A stretch of 44,802 nt of DNA from Bacteroidia bacterium (GTDB lineage: Bacteria; Bacteroidota; Bacteroidia; UKL13-3): NCBI GenBank assembly GCA_014376805.1, contig JACMQU010000108.1, positions 1 through 44,802 of the forward strand, read 5' to 3'. Position numbers and translations under genes: made by a program. Below, one piece after another: positions 35,181-43,853 of this stretch. Positions within the stretch are counted from its first letter, which is position 1. Each line of letters begins with the position of its first letter. Under the pieces are notes generated by a model. The model was not told the origin of the DNA. It was given only the letters and a program-made list of their open reading frames with translations, and did no database searches.

Positions 35181-35840
35181 ATGTATTCTTATACCGAAGA
35201 AAATTACCTGAAAGCTATTTATAAATTGCAAGAGAAGAATAATGATGCAATAAATACAAATTCTATAGCCCGTGTAATGTCAACTACAGCGGCCTCTGTT
35301 ACTGATATGATTAAAAAGCTTTCGGACAAAAAGTTGCTCGAATATCAGAAATACAAAGGGGTTCAACTAACCGAATCCGGTAAAAAAACAGCAATTGAAA
35401 CCGTAAGAAAGCACAGGCTCTGGGAAACATTTTTACATAATAAACTTAATTTTTTGTGGGATGAAGTTCATGATATAGCTGAACAATTGGAGCATATTCA
35501 ATCGCAAACATTAATAGATAAGCTCGATGAGTATCTGGGTTTTCCTACACACGATCCGCATGGAGATCCAATACCGGAAAGAAATGGTATAATTAAAACC
35601 TCTAATTATGTTTTACTCAGTGATATGACACTAGAAAAGGAGGGTATTATTAGCGGAGTGGTAAATCACAGCAGTTTATTTTTACAGCATCTTCAAAAAA
35701 TTGAATTAACACTGGGTAGGCTTGTAAAAGTTATTGAAATAAATGCATTCGATCTTTCTTTATCTATTCAGTTAGATAAGGATCAGAAAATACAAATAAG
35801 CAATGAAGTAGCCAGAAATATTTTAATGAAAACAAAATAA
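35181..35840 (+). CDS. DtxR/MntR-type metal-dependent transcriptional regulator
   Basis: 219 residues. An N-terminal winged HTH (about 1-65; SIARVMSTTAASVTDMIKKL) is followed by the dimerisation/metal domain (RKHRLWETFLHNKLNFLWDEVHDIAEQLEH, then CxxE-like region replaced by LDEYLGFPTHDPHGDPIP). Residues ~145-219 form a FeoA/SH3-like domain. With Mn2+ or Fe2+ bound, such proteins repress metal importers. The neighbouring gene, starting four bases after the stop, is an Nramp transporter, so the regulator very likely controls this pair, itself included, through the repeat at 35145-35162. Mn versus Fe specificity is not decided. Confidence 0.92.
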   Translation: MYSYTEENYLKAIYKLQEKNNDAINTNSIARVMSTTAASVTDMIKKLSDKKLLEYQKYKGVQLTESGKKTAIETVRKHRLWETFLHNKLNFLWDEVHDIAEQLEHIQSQTLIDKLDEYLGFPTHDPHGDPIPERNGIIKTSNYVLLSDMTLEKEGIISGVVNHSSLFLQHLQKIELTLGRLVKVIEINAFDLSLSIQLDKDQKIQISNEVARNILMKTK

Positions 35841-35844
35841 CAGA

Positions 35845-37719
35845 ATGGCAGAACTTACCGATAAATCCTTAAGTGAAGTGCATGGCTCGGTAGATATGAC
35901 TAAACCAAGGAGCAGGTTCAAAACATTTTTTGCCTTTATTGGTCCTGCATACCTGGTAAGTGTTGGCTATATGGATCCGGGTAACTGGGCCACAGATATT
36001 GCAGGTGGAAGTCAGTTTGGTTACAGCCTTTTATGGGTGTTATTGTTGAGTAATTTAGTTGCGCTGCTGTTACAGAGTCTGGCTGCACGACTGGGAATAG
36101 TGAAGGGATGGGATCTGGCACAAGCCAGTAGGCAGCAATATCCGCAGTGGGTTAATGGTTCGTTATATTTTTTGGCCGAAATAGCTATTGCGGCAACAGA
36201 TCTGGCTGAAATTATTGGTATGGCTATAGGCTTAAATCTCTTGTTTAAATTACCCTTACTCTATGGTGTACTTATCACCGTTTTTGATACCTTTTTGTTG
36301 CTGTTTTTAATCAATAAAGGGATCAGAAAAATTGAACTCTTTATTGTAGGATTAGTAAGTATAATTGCTATTTCTTTTTTAACAGAGATGTTTATTGTTA
36401 ATCCTGATATGGGAGAAGTGGCTCATGGTTTTATTCCCGGATCTTTAAACGGGGATTCATTATATATTGCCATTGGAATAATAGGGGCAACTGTAATGCC
36501 ACATAACCTTTACCTGCATTCTTCTTTGGTTCAGACAAGGCGTATACAAAGAAATGACGAAGGCATCAAGAAGGCGATAAAATTTAATTTTTTTGATTCG
36601 GTTATCGCTTTAAATGCAGCATTTTTTGTAAATGCAGCCATCCTCATACTTGCTGCTGCAGCCTTTCATTCAAATGGATTAAATAAGGTGGCAAGTATAG
36701 CTGATGCACATCACCTGCTTTCTGGTATTTTTGGAACACTGGCACCTACATTATTTGCTATTGCATTAATTGCAGCAGGGCAAAGTTCAACCATTACTGG
36801 AACACTTGCCGGACAGATTGTGATGGAAGGCTATTTGAATTTGCGCATCAGCCCCTTGTTAAGAAGAATAATTACCCGAATTATTGCGGTTGTTCCGGCC
36901 GTTTTAACAATAATGTATTTTGGTGATGATCAGTTAGGGGCTTTGTTGATCCTAAGCCAGGTTATACTCAGCTTACAATTAGGTTTTGCCATTATACCTC
37001 TTATTCATTTTACAAATAATAAAGTGATAATGGGCAGGTTTGCCAATAGTAAAACTGTTGAAACCCTTGCCTGGCTAGCTGCTGTTATTATTGTTGGTTT
37101 AAATGTTAAACTTGTTTATGAGGAAGTAAGTTCATTTTTTGATAGTAAATATTCCGAAAATTTGTTTTTAAAAGGATTGATTTTTATGGGTATCCCGTAC
37201 ACAACTTTTTTGCTTTTTTATGTACTCTTAGCTCCCTGGATTAGTAAGTTAAAGGACAAGCGTATAGTTCCTCATTCGCCATTGAAACGTTTAGACCTGA
37301 GAGCTGGCAAAAAATTCAGGAAGATTGCTGTTACAGTTGATTTCAGTATGTACGATGAGGCAACTATTCAACATGCGGTAAGTTTGGGAGGCAAAAGTGC
37401 CAATTATTTTATAATTCATATTGTTGAATCGGCAGCAGCCAGACAACACGGAGCAGAGGTAATGGATATAGAAACTTTGCAGGATATTAAATTTATTCAG
37501 TCTTATGTTGCCGATTTAAATGCTGCTGGTTTTGCTGCCCATTATTTACTTGGATATGGTAACAGGGCAGAAAGCATTGCAAAAATTATAATGGAGAATA
37601 ATGCAGAACTACTGGTAATGGGAGCACACGGGCATGCTGGTATTAAAGATATTGTTTTTGGTTCAACGGTAGATGCGGTGAGGCACCTCGTAAAAATTCC
37701 GATTATGGTTGTGAGATAA
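35845..37719 (+). CDS. Nramp divalent-metal transporter fused to a universal stress protein domain
   Basis: 624 residues. Residues ~25-470 are an Nramp transporter with about eleven helices: the metal-site motif DPGNW in helix 1 and GATVMPHNLYLHSS in helix 6 (Met-Pro-His as in Mn/Fe carriers). A UspA domain fills about 484-624, starting FRKIAVTVDFSMYDE. Its nucleotide signature GAHG-x9-GST (GAHGHAGIKDIVFGST) keeps the ATP-binding spacing G-2x-G-9x-G-S/T. It imports Mn2+/Fe2+ with protons. The Usp domain may sense ATP or stress and adjust transport; that is inference. It begins four bases after the regulator gene, which predicts metal-repressed expression. Confidence 0.92.
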   Translation: MAELTDKSLSEVHGSVDMTKPRSRFKTFFAFIGPAYLVSVGYMDPGNWATDIAGGSQFGYSLLWVLLLSNLVALLLQSLAARLGIVKGWDLAQASRQQYPQWVNGSLYFLAEIAIAATDLAEIIGMAIGLNLLFKLPLLYGVLITVFDTFLLLFLINKGIRKIELFIVGLVSIIAISFLTEMFIVNPDMGEVAHGFIPGSLNGDSLYIAIGIIGATVMPHNLYLHSSLVQTRRIQRNDEGIKKAIKFNFFDSVIALNAAFFVNAAILILAAAAFHSNGLNKVASIADAHHLLSGIFGTLAPTLFAIALIAAGQSSTITGTLAGQIVMEGYLNLRISPLLRRIITRIIAVVPAVLTIMYFGDDQLGALLILSQVILSLQLGFAIIPLIHFTNNKVIMGRFANSKTVETLAWLAAVIIVGLNVKLVYEEVSSFFDSKYSENLFLKGLIFMGIPYTTFLLFYVLLAPWISKLKDKRIVPHSPLKRLDLRAGKKFRKIAVTVDFSMYDEATIQHAVSLGGKSANYFIIHIVESAAARQHGAEVMDIETLQDIKFIQSYVADLNAAGFAAHYLLGYGNRAESIAKIIMENNAELLVMGAHGHAGIKDIVFGSTVDAVRHLVKIPIMVVR

Positions 37720-37725
37720 GTTGTT

Positions 37726-37733
37726 TAAATTTG
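37726..37733 (+). promoter_or_regulatory. Possible -7 element for the thioesterase gene
   Basis: TAAATTTG, an exact TAnnTTTG match, 23 bases before the ATG. The nearest TTG (37709-37711) is 14 bases away, shorter than usual. Confidence 0.4.
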
Positions 37734-37756
37734 TATAGGATCAAACCGAAAATAAA

Positions 37757-38149
37757 ATGAAACAGGTTTATAAAGCAGGAGATATAAAAACCTATGATGT
37801 AATTGTAAAACCAGCTGATACAGCAGCATTTGATAGCGGAACAGTTCATCCTGTATATGCAACTTTTGCATTAGGCAGAGATGCAGAATGGTGTTGCCGT
37901 TTATTTGCACTGGATATGAAAGAAAATGATGAAGAAGGCATTGGTACATCTTTGCATATAGAACATCTGATGCCGGCTTTAGTTGGTTCAGCAATACATT
38001 TTACGGCAACTTTAATAAGTTTAAACGGGAACGAAATTATTTGTAGTTATGAGGCCAGAAACGGGGAAAGATTAATTGCAAAAGGAACACAGTGTCAAAA
38101 AATATTAAAAAAAGAAAGCATCGAGAAAATATTTAAACGTTTATCGTAA
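37757..38149 (+). CDS. Hotdog-fold thioesterase (FlK-like)
   Basis: 130 residues with a hotdog layout: the long central helix around TFALGRDAEWCCRLFAL, then GIGTSLHIEHLMPALVGSAIHFTATL and the final strands with IICSYEARNGERLIAKGTQ. The SLHIEHLMPALVG segment matches the thioesterase pattern of FlK-like proteins that hydrolyse short acyl-CoA esters. The substrate is unknown. It has no signal peptide. It is followed by smpB, which has its own -7 element. Confidence 0.75.
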   Translation: MKQVYKAGDIKTYDVIVKPADTAAFDSGTVHPVYATFALGRDAEWCCRLFALDMKENDEEGIGTSLHIEHLMPALVGSAIHFTATLISLNGNEIICSYEARNGERLIAKGTQCQKILKKESIEKIFKRLS

Positions 38150-38159
38150 AAGTGTTTGA

Positions 38160-38167
38160 TACCTTTG
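38160..38167 (+). promoter_or_regulatory. -7 element for smpB
   Basis: TACCTTTG, an exact TAnnTTTG match, 47 bases before the ATG. No -33 TTG is clear. Confidence 0.45.
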
Positions 38168-38214
38168 AAAAAAAACAGAATTAAAATTCTAATCAGATCG
38201 TTCAATGAATAGTT

Positions 38215-38667
38215 ATGGCAGGGAGAAAAGAAATAAATATTTTAAATAAAAAGGCAGGATTCGATTTCCATATCCTTCAAAAGTTTACTGCCGGCTTGCA
38301 ATTAACCGGCACCGAAGTTAAATCAATACGCAGTAACAATGCTTCAATTGGCGAAGCTTTTTGTTATTTTATTGGCGAAGAATTGTTTATTAAATCAATG
38401 AATATAGGCACCTGGAAACAGGGAAGTTATAATAACCACGAACCTTTCAGAATTAGAAAACTGTTGTTAAAAAAGAAAGAACTATTTAAATTAAGAGTTA
38501 AAGCAGCTGAAAAAGGATTTGCCATAATTCCTTTAAAATTATTTGAATCGGAAAGAGGATTTTTAAAACTGGAAATTGCTATTGGACAGGGCAAAAAATC
38601 TTTTGATAAAAGAGAAACTATTAAAGAGCGCGATGTAGAAAGAAACCTCAGAAGGGTAGAGCAATAA
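38215..38667 (+). CDS. smpB: SsrA-binding protein SmpB
   Basis: 150 residues, normal length. It binds tmRNA and delivers it to stalled ribosomes. The oligonucleotide-binding barrel begins with NKKAGFDFHILQKFTAGLQL and continues through TGTEVKSIRSNNASIGEAFC. The basic C-terminal tail (GKKSFDKRETIKERDVERNLRR) inserts in the mRNA channel. No tmRNA gene is found in the window. Its stop codon lies inside the stem of the terminator that follows. Confidence 0.97.
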   Translation: MAGRKEINILNKKAGFDFHILQKFTAGLQLTGTEVKSIRSNNASIGEAFCYFIGEELFIKSMNIGTWKQGSYNNHEPFRIRKLLLKKKELFKLRVKAAEKGFAIIPLKLFESERGFLKLEIAIGQGKKSFDKRETIKERDVERNLRRVEQ

Positions 38668-38715
38668 AAAAACCCTTTGCTTACCGGTACAGTAAGCAAA
38701 GGGTTTTTTTATTGC
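38661..38715. terminator. Strong bidirectional terminator containing the smpB stop codon
   Basis: A perfect 24-bp stem (38661-38684 with 38692-38715), core ACCCTTTGCTTAC/GTAAGCAAAGGGT, with a 7-base loop and A/T tracts on both sides. It includes the last codon and stop of smpB and serves the convergent barrel-protein gene as well. Confidence 0.95.
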
Positions 38716-38724
38716 TGATTTTTT

Positions 38725-39465
38725 TTAGAATTTGAAACCAAATCGAACTCCACCAACACTAGTTCCGAAAATATAAGTATCGCTTGATTTAGGCATTTTA
38801 GTTGTAACTTCAGTTGCACCAGAACTTACTTTCTTTTTCTCTGTGCCTTCAGCAGTTGAAATGGCATTAAATAATCCCAGTCCAAACTCTGCACCAAGGT
38901 AAACAGAATTTGTAAAGTAATAATCTGCACCCATAAATAATCCCAGTCTTATGCCAATAGAAGAACCACCTGTTGAGCTATAACTTGCACCGGTCTTAAC
39001 AGTGGCTGAAGTTGGAGATGCATTATCAGAGTTCGTAACCTCTGTAGTTGCAGAACCTGCCATCATAAAGCCTAATTCTCCTCCGCAGTAAGGTGAAAGT
39101 TTGTCTGTTCCTTCAAAGTGCATTTCATAACCTGGTGTTAGCATAATTCCGAAACCACTTTTTACGGTTACATCAGAAGTGGTAGTTCCTGTAGGATCCA
39201 TAAATGCCGTCTTTGTAGTTTGAGAACCCATACCCAGTCTTAATCTGATAGCAGATTTGTCTGATAAAAAATAACGAAAACGAAGCTCTGCCGGAATATT
39301 GGCAAATTTAGGGTTTGCGTTCATTGGAAGGCCATAACTAATAGGTGCTGTACCCACCTGTAGTAGTAAATTAATCTCGGCAGTTTTATCTCCTGCGGCT
39401 GGTTTTTGAGCGAAAGCAATTGAACCTGCAAATGCGAATGCTGCTAATAACAATGTTTTTTTCAT
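38725..39465 (-). CDS. Outer-membrane beta-barrel protein
   Basis: From ATG 39465 the protein has 246 residues with a textbook signal peptide (MKKTLLLAAFAFAGSIAFAQ). An in-frame ATG at 39522 is rejected because the -7 element (39490-39497) lies downstream of it. The mature part has alternating strands, a Gly/Thr/Ser-rich loop region (about 110-190) and ends in VGGVRFGFKF, whose terminal Phe is typical of outer-membrane barrels. It resembles the OmpA/OMP_b-brl superfamily of small barrels, here with no peptidoglycan domain. Function unknown. Confidence 0.8.
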   Translation of the reverse strand: MKKTLLLAAFAFAGSIAFAQKPAAGDKTAEINLLLQVGTAPISYGLPMNANPKFANIPAELRFRYFLSDKSAIRLRLGMGSQTTKTAFMDPTGTTTSDVTVKSGFGIMLTPGYEMHFEGTDKLSPYCGGELGFMMAGSATTEVTNSDNASPTSATVKTGASYSSTGGSSIGIRLGLFMGADYYFTNSVYLGAEFGLGLFNAISTAEGTEKKKVSSGATEVTTKMPKSSDTYIFGTSVGGVRFGFKF

Positions 39466-39489
39466 AAAAAAAATGTTGGTTTGGTAAGG

Positions 39490-39522
39490 CAAATATATAT
39501 TGTGTTTATCTTTATAAATCAA
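39490..39522 (-). promoter_or_regulatory. Promoter of the beta-barrel gene
   Basis: On the minus strand: TTG (39520-39522), 22 bases, then TATATTTG (39490-39497). The start of transcription falls about 17 bases before ATG 39465 and rules out the longer frame. Confidence 0.6.
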
Positions 39523-39645
39523 GGTTAACTACAACTCTCCATATTTTAACAATCTTAAAGTAACTATTTTTAACATGTAACTAATTAATAATCAATGTTT
39601 ATAGTATATTTGTGCACTTTTCCTTGGTGGATAATTTTATTTTTT

Positions 39646-40296
39646 CTACCAAGCCTGATTGCCAATTAATGGAACAAATCTGAACTGATCTAATGAAATG
39701 TCTTCAATATTTCCATCAGCTTTTTTTATTAGTGTATGCATAGTTTGAACCAAATTATTGCCAACCGGTATAATCAAAATTCCACCCACTTTTAATTGTT
39801 GCAGCAGCGCTTCTGGCACTCTTGGTGCTCCTGCTGTAACAATTATCTTATCGTATGGTCCGTTAGCCGCATATCCTATAGAGCCATCACCTGCTATAAA
39901 GTTAGCCTTATATTCTAGTTGTGTGAGCAACTTTTTTGTTTTCTGGTAAAGTTTCTCCTGACGCTCAATAGTAGTTAACACTGCACCCATTTGTATGAGC
40001 ACTGCAGCCTGGTATCCAGACCCTGTTCCAATCTCCAGTACACGGTCATTGGTTTCAATATGTAATAACTGTGTTTGATAGGCAACTGTATAAGGTTGTG
40101 AAATGGTTTGGCCTTCACCAATTGGAAAAGCTTTATCCTGGTATGCATGGAACCTGAAATCTTTATGAATGAACAAGTGTCTCGGAACCTGCAAAATGGC
40201 ATTAAGAACACCAGTATCAATAATTCCTTTTTGTTTTAATTCTTCCACTAACAGTCTTCTGGCCCCTTTATCTTTATACGTATCTTTTTCGATCAT
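39646..40296 (-). CDS. pcm: Protein-L-isoaspartate O-methyltransferase
   Basis: 216 residues, typical length. It methylates L-isoaspartyl residues in damaged proteins with S-adenosylmethionine, starting their repair. The SAM-binding motif VLEIGTGSGYQAA is at 86-98, preceded by the family segment GEGQTISQPYTVAYQ (61-75), with VTAGAPRVPEALLQQL and the C-terminal RFVPLIG also characteristic. The gene stands alone on the minus strand, 180 bases upstream of the barrel-protein gene. Confidence 0.96.
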   Translation of the reverse strand: MIEKDTYKDKGARRLLVEELKQKGIIDTGVLNAILQVPRHLFIHKDFRFHAYQDKAFPIGEGQTISQPYTVAYQTQLLHIETNDRVLEIGTGSGYQAAVLIQMGAVLTTIERQEKLYQKTKKLLTQLEYKANFIAGDGSIGYAANGPYDKIIVTAGAPRVPEALLQQLKVGGILIIPVGNNLVQTMHTLIKKADGNIEDISLDQFRFVPLIGNQAW

Positions 40297-40536
40297 ACTG
40301 TTTGCAAGATTAACTGAAATTACAAGATTAAGTCTAATTTGTTAAGCGGGAAACTAATATATGAACGAATTAACAGAGCATGCAGCTAATTTTCCTGATA
40401 AATATAAAAGTAAAGTAGCTCATTCATCAAGCCTTTGCTCCCGTTAAATCAGTAAGTGTATATTTTTTACGATAAGCGATTAGTGAAATGTTTAAATCTA
40501 TTCTTTCAATGTCGCACTTACTTAGTCCGGAGAAAA

Positions 40537-40544
40537 TACTTTTG
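40537..40544 (+). promoter_or_regulatory. -7 element for the Gfo/Idh/MocA gene
   Basis: TACTTTTG, an exact TAnnTTTG match, 25 bases before the ATG. No TTG at the -33 position. Confidence 0.45.
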
Positions 40545-40569
40545 TCCTGTTTAATTACAAAAACACCCC

Positions 40570-41499
40570 ATGATAAATATTGGTATAGTAGGAGCCAGCG
40601 AAACCAGTAAGAGGCATATTGAAAAGCTTCTTGAACTGAAAGAATTCAGGTTGGTGGGCTTTTATGATCATGATTGTGCCAGTGCGGGTTTAATAGAAAA
40701 ACAATATAATCTTCAGCGATTTGATTCTTATACAGATTTGCTCCAAAAAGCAGATGCCATAGATATACAAACACCTGTAGGCACACATTATCAGTTTGCC
40801 TCTAGTGCTATCAGAAATTTACGCCATGTTTTTGTAAAGCAGGTATTAAGCGAAAACCTGGAAGAAGCAAAAGAACTGAATCAGCTTGCAGATGAAGCCA
40901 ATATACATTTATACGTTTCCCATCACGAAAAATTTCACCCCAATTATCAATTGTTAAAACGATTGCTGGATAACCCTTTTTATATTGAAAGCGCTCGTTT
41001 TGAACCTAATTTAATTAATTACAGTCCGGAAAACCTTGTTTTTGATCTGCTGGTGAATGAGCTGGAACTTATTTTAAATATTGTTAAAGCTAACGTAAAA
41101 AGAATCAGGGCTACAGGAGCCTGTTTACATCATTCACATGTTGATTTTATAAATGCCAGAATAGAATTTGATAACGGATGTATTCTCAACATGGTTTGTG
41201 GTAATTTTGAATCGGAACAAAAAAATAAAATACGCTTTTTTCAAAAAAACCGTACTTATAGTTTTAACCTCGACACCTTCAAAATTTCAATGCTCAACTC
41301 CTCAAAACCCGAAAATAGCGAGCATGAATTAAATACGGCTAAATATATAAATGTGCCCGACATGATTAAACGGGAACTACTGTTTTTTGCAAATTCAATC
41401 TCCAATCACTCATTAAACCTCCGTACACATTATGATAATTTTCAGACGCTTGAGGTGGCACATGAAATAATTGATAAACTTAATATCAACAAAAGATAA
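40570..41499 (+). CDS. Gfo/Idh/MocA-family oxidoreductase
   Basis: 309 residues. The N-terminal Rossmann domain begins INIGIVGASETSKRHIEKLLEL and continues through AIDIQTPVGTHYQFASSAI; the nucleotide turn is GASETS, not the usual GxGxxG. The later VSHHEKFHPNYQLLKR segment stands where the family has its EKP-type catalytic region; a canonical EKP lysine is not obvious (VFVKQVLSENLEEA carries the Lys). Members oxidise or isomerise sugars with NAD(P). Downstream lie a lipoprotein and a sugar transferase, hinting at surface-glycan metabolism. Substrate unknown. Confidence 0.8.
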   Translation: MINIGIVGASETSKRHIEKLLELKEFRLVGFYDHDCASAGLIEKQYNLQRFDSYTDLLQKADAIDIQTPVGTHYQFASSAIRNLRHVFVKQVLSENLEEAKELNQLADEANIHLYVSHHEKFHPNYQLLKRLLDNPFYIESARFEPNLINYSPENLVFDLLVNELELILNIVKANVKRIRATGACLHHSHVDFINARIEFDNGCILNMVCGNFESEQKNKIRFFQKNRTYSFNLDTFKISMLNSSKPENSEHELNTAKYINVPDMIKRELLFFANSISNHSLNLRTHYDNFQTLEVAHEIIDKLNINKR

Positions 41500-41507
41500 T
41501 ACCTTTG
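41500..41507 (+). promoter_or_regulatory. -7 element for the lipoprotein gene
   Basis: TACCTTTG directly after the preceding stop codon, an exact TAnnTTTG match 24 bases before the ATG. The nearest upstream TTG is about 26 bases away, longer than usual. Confidence 0.45.
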
Positions 41508-41531
41508 CGCTCTATACGTTTGTAAAAGCCA

Positions 41532-42410
41532 ATGCGCAAATCTTATCCTCTTTTCTTTATTCTGGCCTGTTGCATTTTGTCTAGTTTAAACTCCTGTAAA
41601 ACACATGAGGTAACTATTCCTTCTTATCTTTATATTAAACCTGTTAGTATGGTTATTACTAAGCCTGCGCAAGGGCAGCCTGCCATTATGGTTAATGATG
41701 TTTGGATTTTTGATAATGGGCTGGTAAGAGGAGATTTTGCCACTGGTACTACAATTCCTATTCAAAGATCAGGTAAAACTACTATTGTTGCCTCAGCAGG
41801 TATTAAATATTCGGGTAATGGAGAGCAGCGAACAATCTATCAAATGTTTAATCCATATTCTAAAGATATAGATTTGAAACCTAATCAGGTTGATACCCTT
41901 GAACCAATCTTCAGCTATGTTGATAATGCGCAGTTCCCTCTGGTAGAAGATTTTGACGGGAATGGGTTTGCTTTTGAATACAGACCAGATACAAAGCAGA
42001 ACGGAGATACCATTTTAAAGGATAATGGATCGGAAGCCTGGAGTCCAGGTAAGTTTTCGGGTAAAGTTCAGCTAAAAAGCGGGGTTGCCAATTCTTACCT
42101 CGAAATCTGGTCGAAAGTATTTAATAATTTTCCGCGGGCACACCCCTTTTACTTAGAAATTGATTATAAATGTAATATTCCATTTGTGGTTGGATTTTAT
42201 GAAACTTCAGGCTCCGGTACCATACACACGCCGGTTTATGTTCTAAAAGAAAAAAGTGAATGGAATAAACTTTATTTCGACCTTGCTTCAGAAATTAATT
42301 CGAAACCGCCGGGTACGCAGTTTAGATTTTTTATTGGTTTCAGCAATTCTAATGGAACCGCAAATCCTTATGTGTGGCTTGATAACATAAAACTTATCTA
42401 CCTTGATTAA
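41532..42410 (+). CDS. Lipoprotein with a jelly-roll-like C-terminal domain
   Basis: 292 residues. The lipobox is LNSC (Cys22, after a hydrophobic leader), so the mature protein is lipid-anchored. The first ~100 mature residues form a strand-rich domain (SYLYIKPVSMVIT, VNDVWIFDNGLVRG). The C-terminal ~150 residues (FPLVEDFDGNGFAFEYR, YLEIDYKCNIPFVVGFYE, NPYVWLDNIKLIYLD) look like a carbohydrate-binding jelly roll. It is not a family I can name. Its stop overlaps the TTG start of the sugar transferase by eight bases, so the two are translationally coupled and may work in the same glycan pathway. Confidence 0.72.
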   Translation: MRKSYPLFFILACCILSSLNSCKTHEVTIPSYLYIKPVSMVITKPAQGQPAIMVNDVWIFDNGLVRGDFATGTTIPIQRSGKTTIVASAGIKYSGNGEQRTIYQMFNPYSKDIDLKPNQVDTLEPIFSYVDNAQFPLVEDFDGNGFAFEYRPDTKQNGDTILKDNGSEAWSPGKFSGKVQLKSGVANSYLEIWSKVFNNFPRAHPFYLEIDYKCNIPFVVGFYETSGSGTIHTPVYVLKEKSEWNKLYFDLASEINSKPPGTQFRFFIGFSNSNGTANPYVWLDNIKLIYLD

Positions 42411-43827
42411 CAAGAGAAAATTCCATACTACTGTTTTTGCTGTTTTAGATGCACTGGCAGCAGCAATTGGCTGGGGCCTTTTTTTCGCTTATCGTAAATA
42501 CATCATAGAATCTGATAAGTATGGTTATAAAATTCCACTCGACTTGGATAATAATTTTTACCTGGCTTTATGTCTGGTACCGCTTTACTGGGTTTTTCTT
42601 TATTATCTTTCAGGGCATTATAAAGATAGCTGGAGAAAATCACGCATCAACGAAATTTCTAAAACATTTTCGGCAACCGTAACAGGTGTAATTTTATTGT
42701 TTTTTGTCTTGTTGCTCGATGATGAAGTGAGTTCCTATCAATCTTATTATAAAAGTATTTTAGCCCTCTTTATACTTAACTTTGGCATTACAACTTTTGT
42801 TCGGCTATTTGTAGCAGGTTATGTTAAATCTAAATTGAGGAAAGGAGAGATTGGATTCAGAACTATCGTTGTTGGAAATAATCAGAAATCATTTCAGTTG
42901 GTAAAAGAATTGCTTGATCCAACCCTAACCCAAGGCTTTATTATCAAAGGTTTTGTAAGCGTTAATGGCGATGCAAAAGATCATATTTTAAGAGACCTTA
43001 TTCCATATCTGGGAAATTACGAGCTATTACCTCAGCTTATTACACAATTTGATGTGGAGGAAGTTATTATTGGAATTGAAAGTTCAAAACACCTCGATAT
43101 TAACAAAGTTACAAATGTGCTTGAAGACCAGAAAGTAAGTCTTAAAATAGTGCCTGATATTTACGATATGATGAGCGGGCAGGTAAAGATGAACAATGTT
43201 ATAGGCACTGCTCTTATAGAAATCAATCATGACAGCATGCCTCAATGGCAAAAACTGATTAAGAGATTTTTGGATATTTTTGTATCGCTACTGGTTCTGA
43301 TTGCTTTTTTACCGCTGTTTCTGATTTTGAGCCTGGCTGTTAAACTAAGTTCAAAAGGATCCATATTCTACAAACAAATCAGAATAGGTTTTAAGGGTAA
43401 GCCTTTTCACATCTTTAAATTCAGAACTATGTACATAGATTCTGAGCATGACGGGCCTCAGTTATCAAAAGCAAACGACCACAGAATTACACCCATCGGT
43501 AAATGGCTTAGAAAGTACCGGCTCGATGAAATTCCACAATTTGTGAATGTGTTAACAGGCGAAATGAGTTTGGTTGGTCCTCGACCTGAAAGAAAATTTT
43601 TTATTGATCAAATAGTGCCAATTGCACCTCATTATAAACATTTACATAGAGTAAAGCCTGGTATTACCAGTTGGGGGCAGGTTAAATATGGTTATGCAGA
43701 AAACGTGGAGCAAATGGTTGAAAGATTAAAATTTGATATCATTTACATTGAAAACAGATCAATCTCAATTGATCTAAGGATACTGATTTACACTATTTTA
43801 ACTGTAATTCAAGGCAAAGGAAGATAA
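42403..43827 (+). CDS. Polyprenyl-phosphate sugar-1-phosphate transferase (exopolysaccharide initiation)
   Basis: 474 residues starting with TTG within the end of the previous gene. Four N-terminal membrane helices are followed by a CoA-binding-like Rossmann region (~150-270) and a fifth helix (FLDIFVSLLVLIAFLPLFLILSL). The C-terminal catalytic domain is the bacterial sugar transferase: FRTMYIDSE, RITPIGKWLRKYRLDEIPQF, then SLVGPRPERK and KPGITSWGQV. It attaches the first sugar-phosphate to undecaprenyl phosphate, starting exopolysaccharide or O-antigen repeats at the inner membrane. No other polymerisation genes follow; ribosomal genes do. Confidence 0.93.
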   Translation: MINKRKFHTTVFAVLDALAAAIGWGLFFAYRKYIIESDKYGYKIPLDLDNNFYLALCLVPLYWVFLYYLSGHYKDSWRKSRINEISKTFSATVTGVILLFFVLLLDDEVSSYQSYYKSILALFILNFGITTFVRLFVAGYVKSKLRKGEIGFRTIVVGNNQKSFQLVKELLDPTLTQGFIIKGFVSVNGDAKDHILRDLIPYLGNYELLPQLITQFDVEEVIIGIESSKHLDINKVTNVLEDQKVSLKIVPDIYDMMSGQVKMNNVIGTALIEINHDSMPQWQKLIKRFLDIFVSLLVLIAFLPLFLILSLAVKLSSKGSIFYKQIRIGFKGKPFHIFKFRTMYIDSEHDGPQLSKANDHRITPIGKWLRKYRLDEIPQFVNVLTGEMSLVGPRPERKFFIDQIVPIAPHYKHLHRVKPGITSWGQVKYGYAENVEQMVERLKFDIIYIENRSISIDLRILIYTILTVIQGKGR

Positions 43828-43853
43828 ATTTCACCCAATATTACAAGGTACAA

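Noticed and set aside
39466-39522. Longer N-terminus for the beta-barrel protein
   Set aside because: It would place a non-secretory 19-residue leader before a perfect signal peptide, and the promoter lies inside it.
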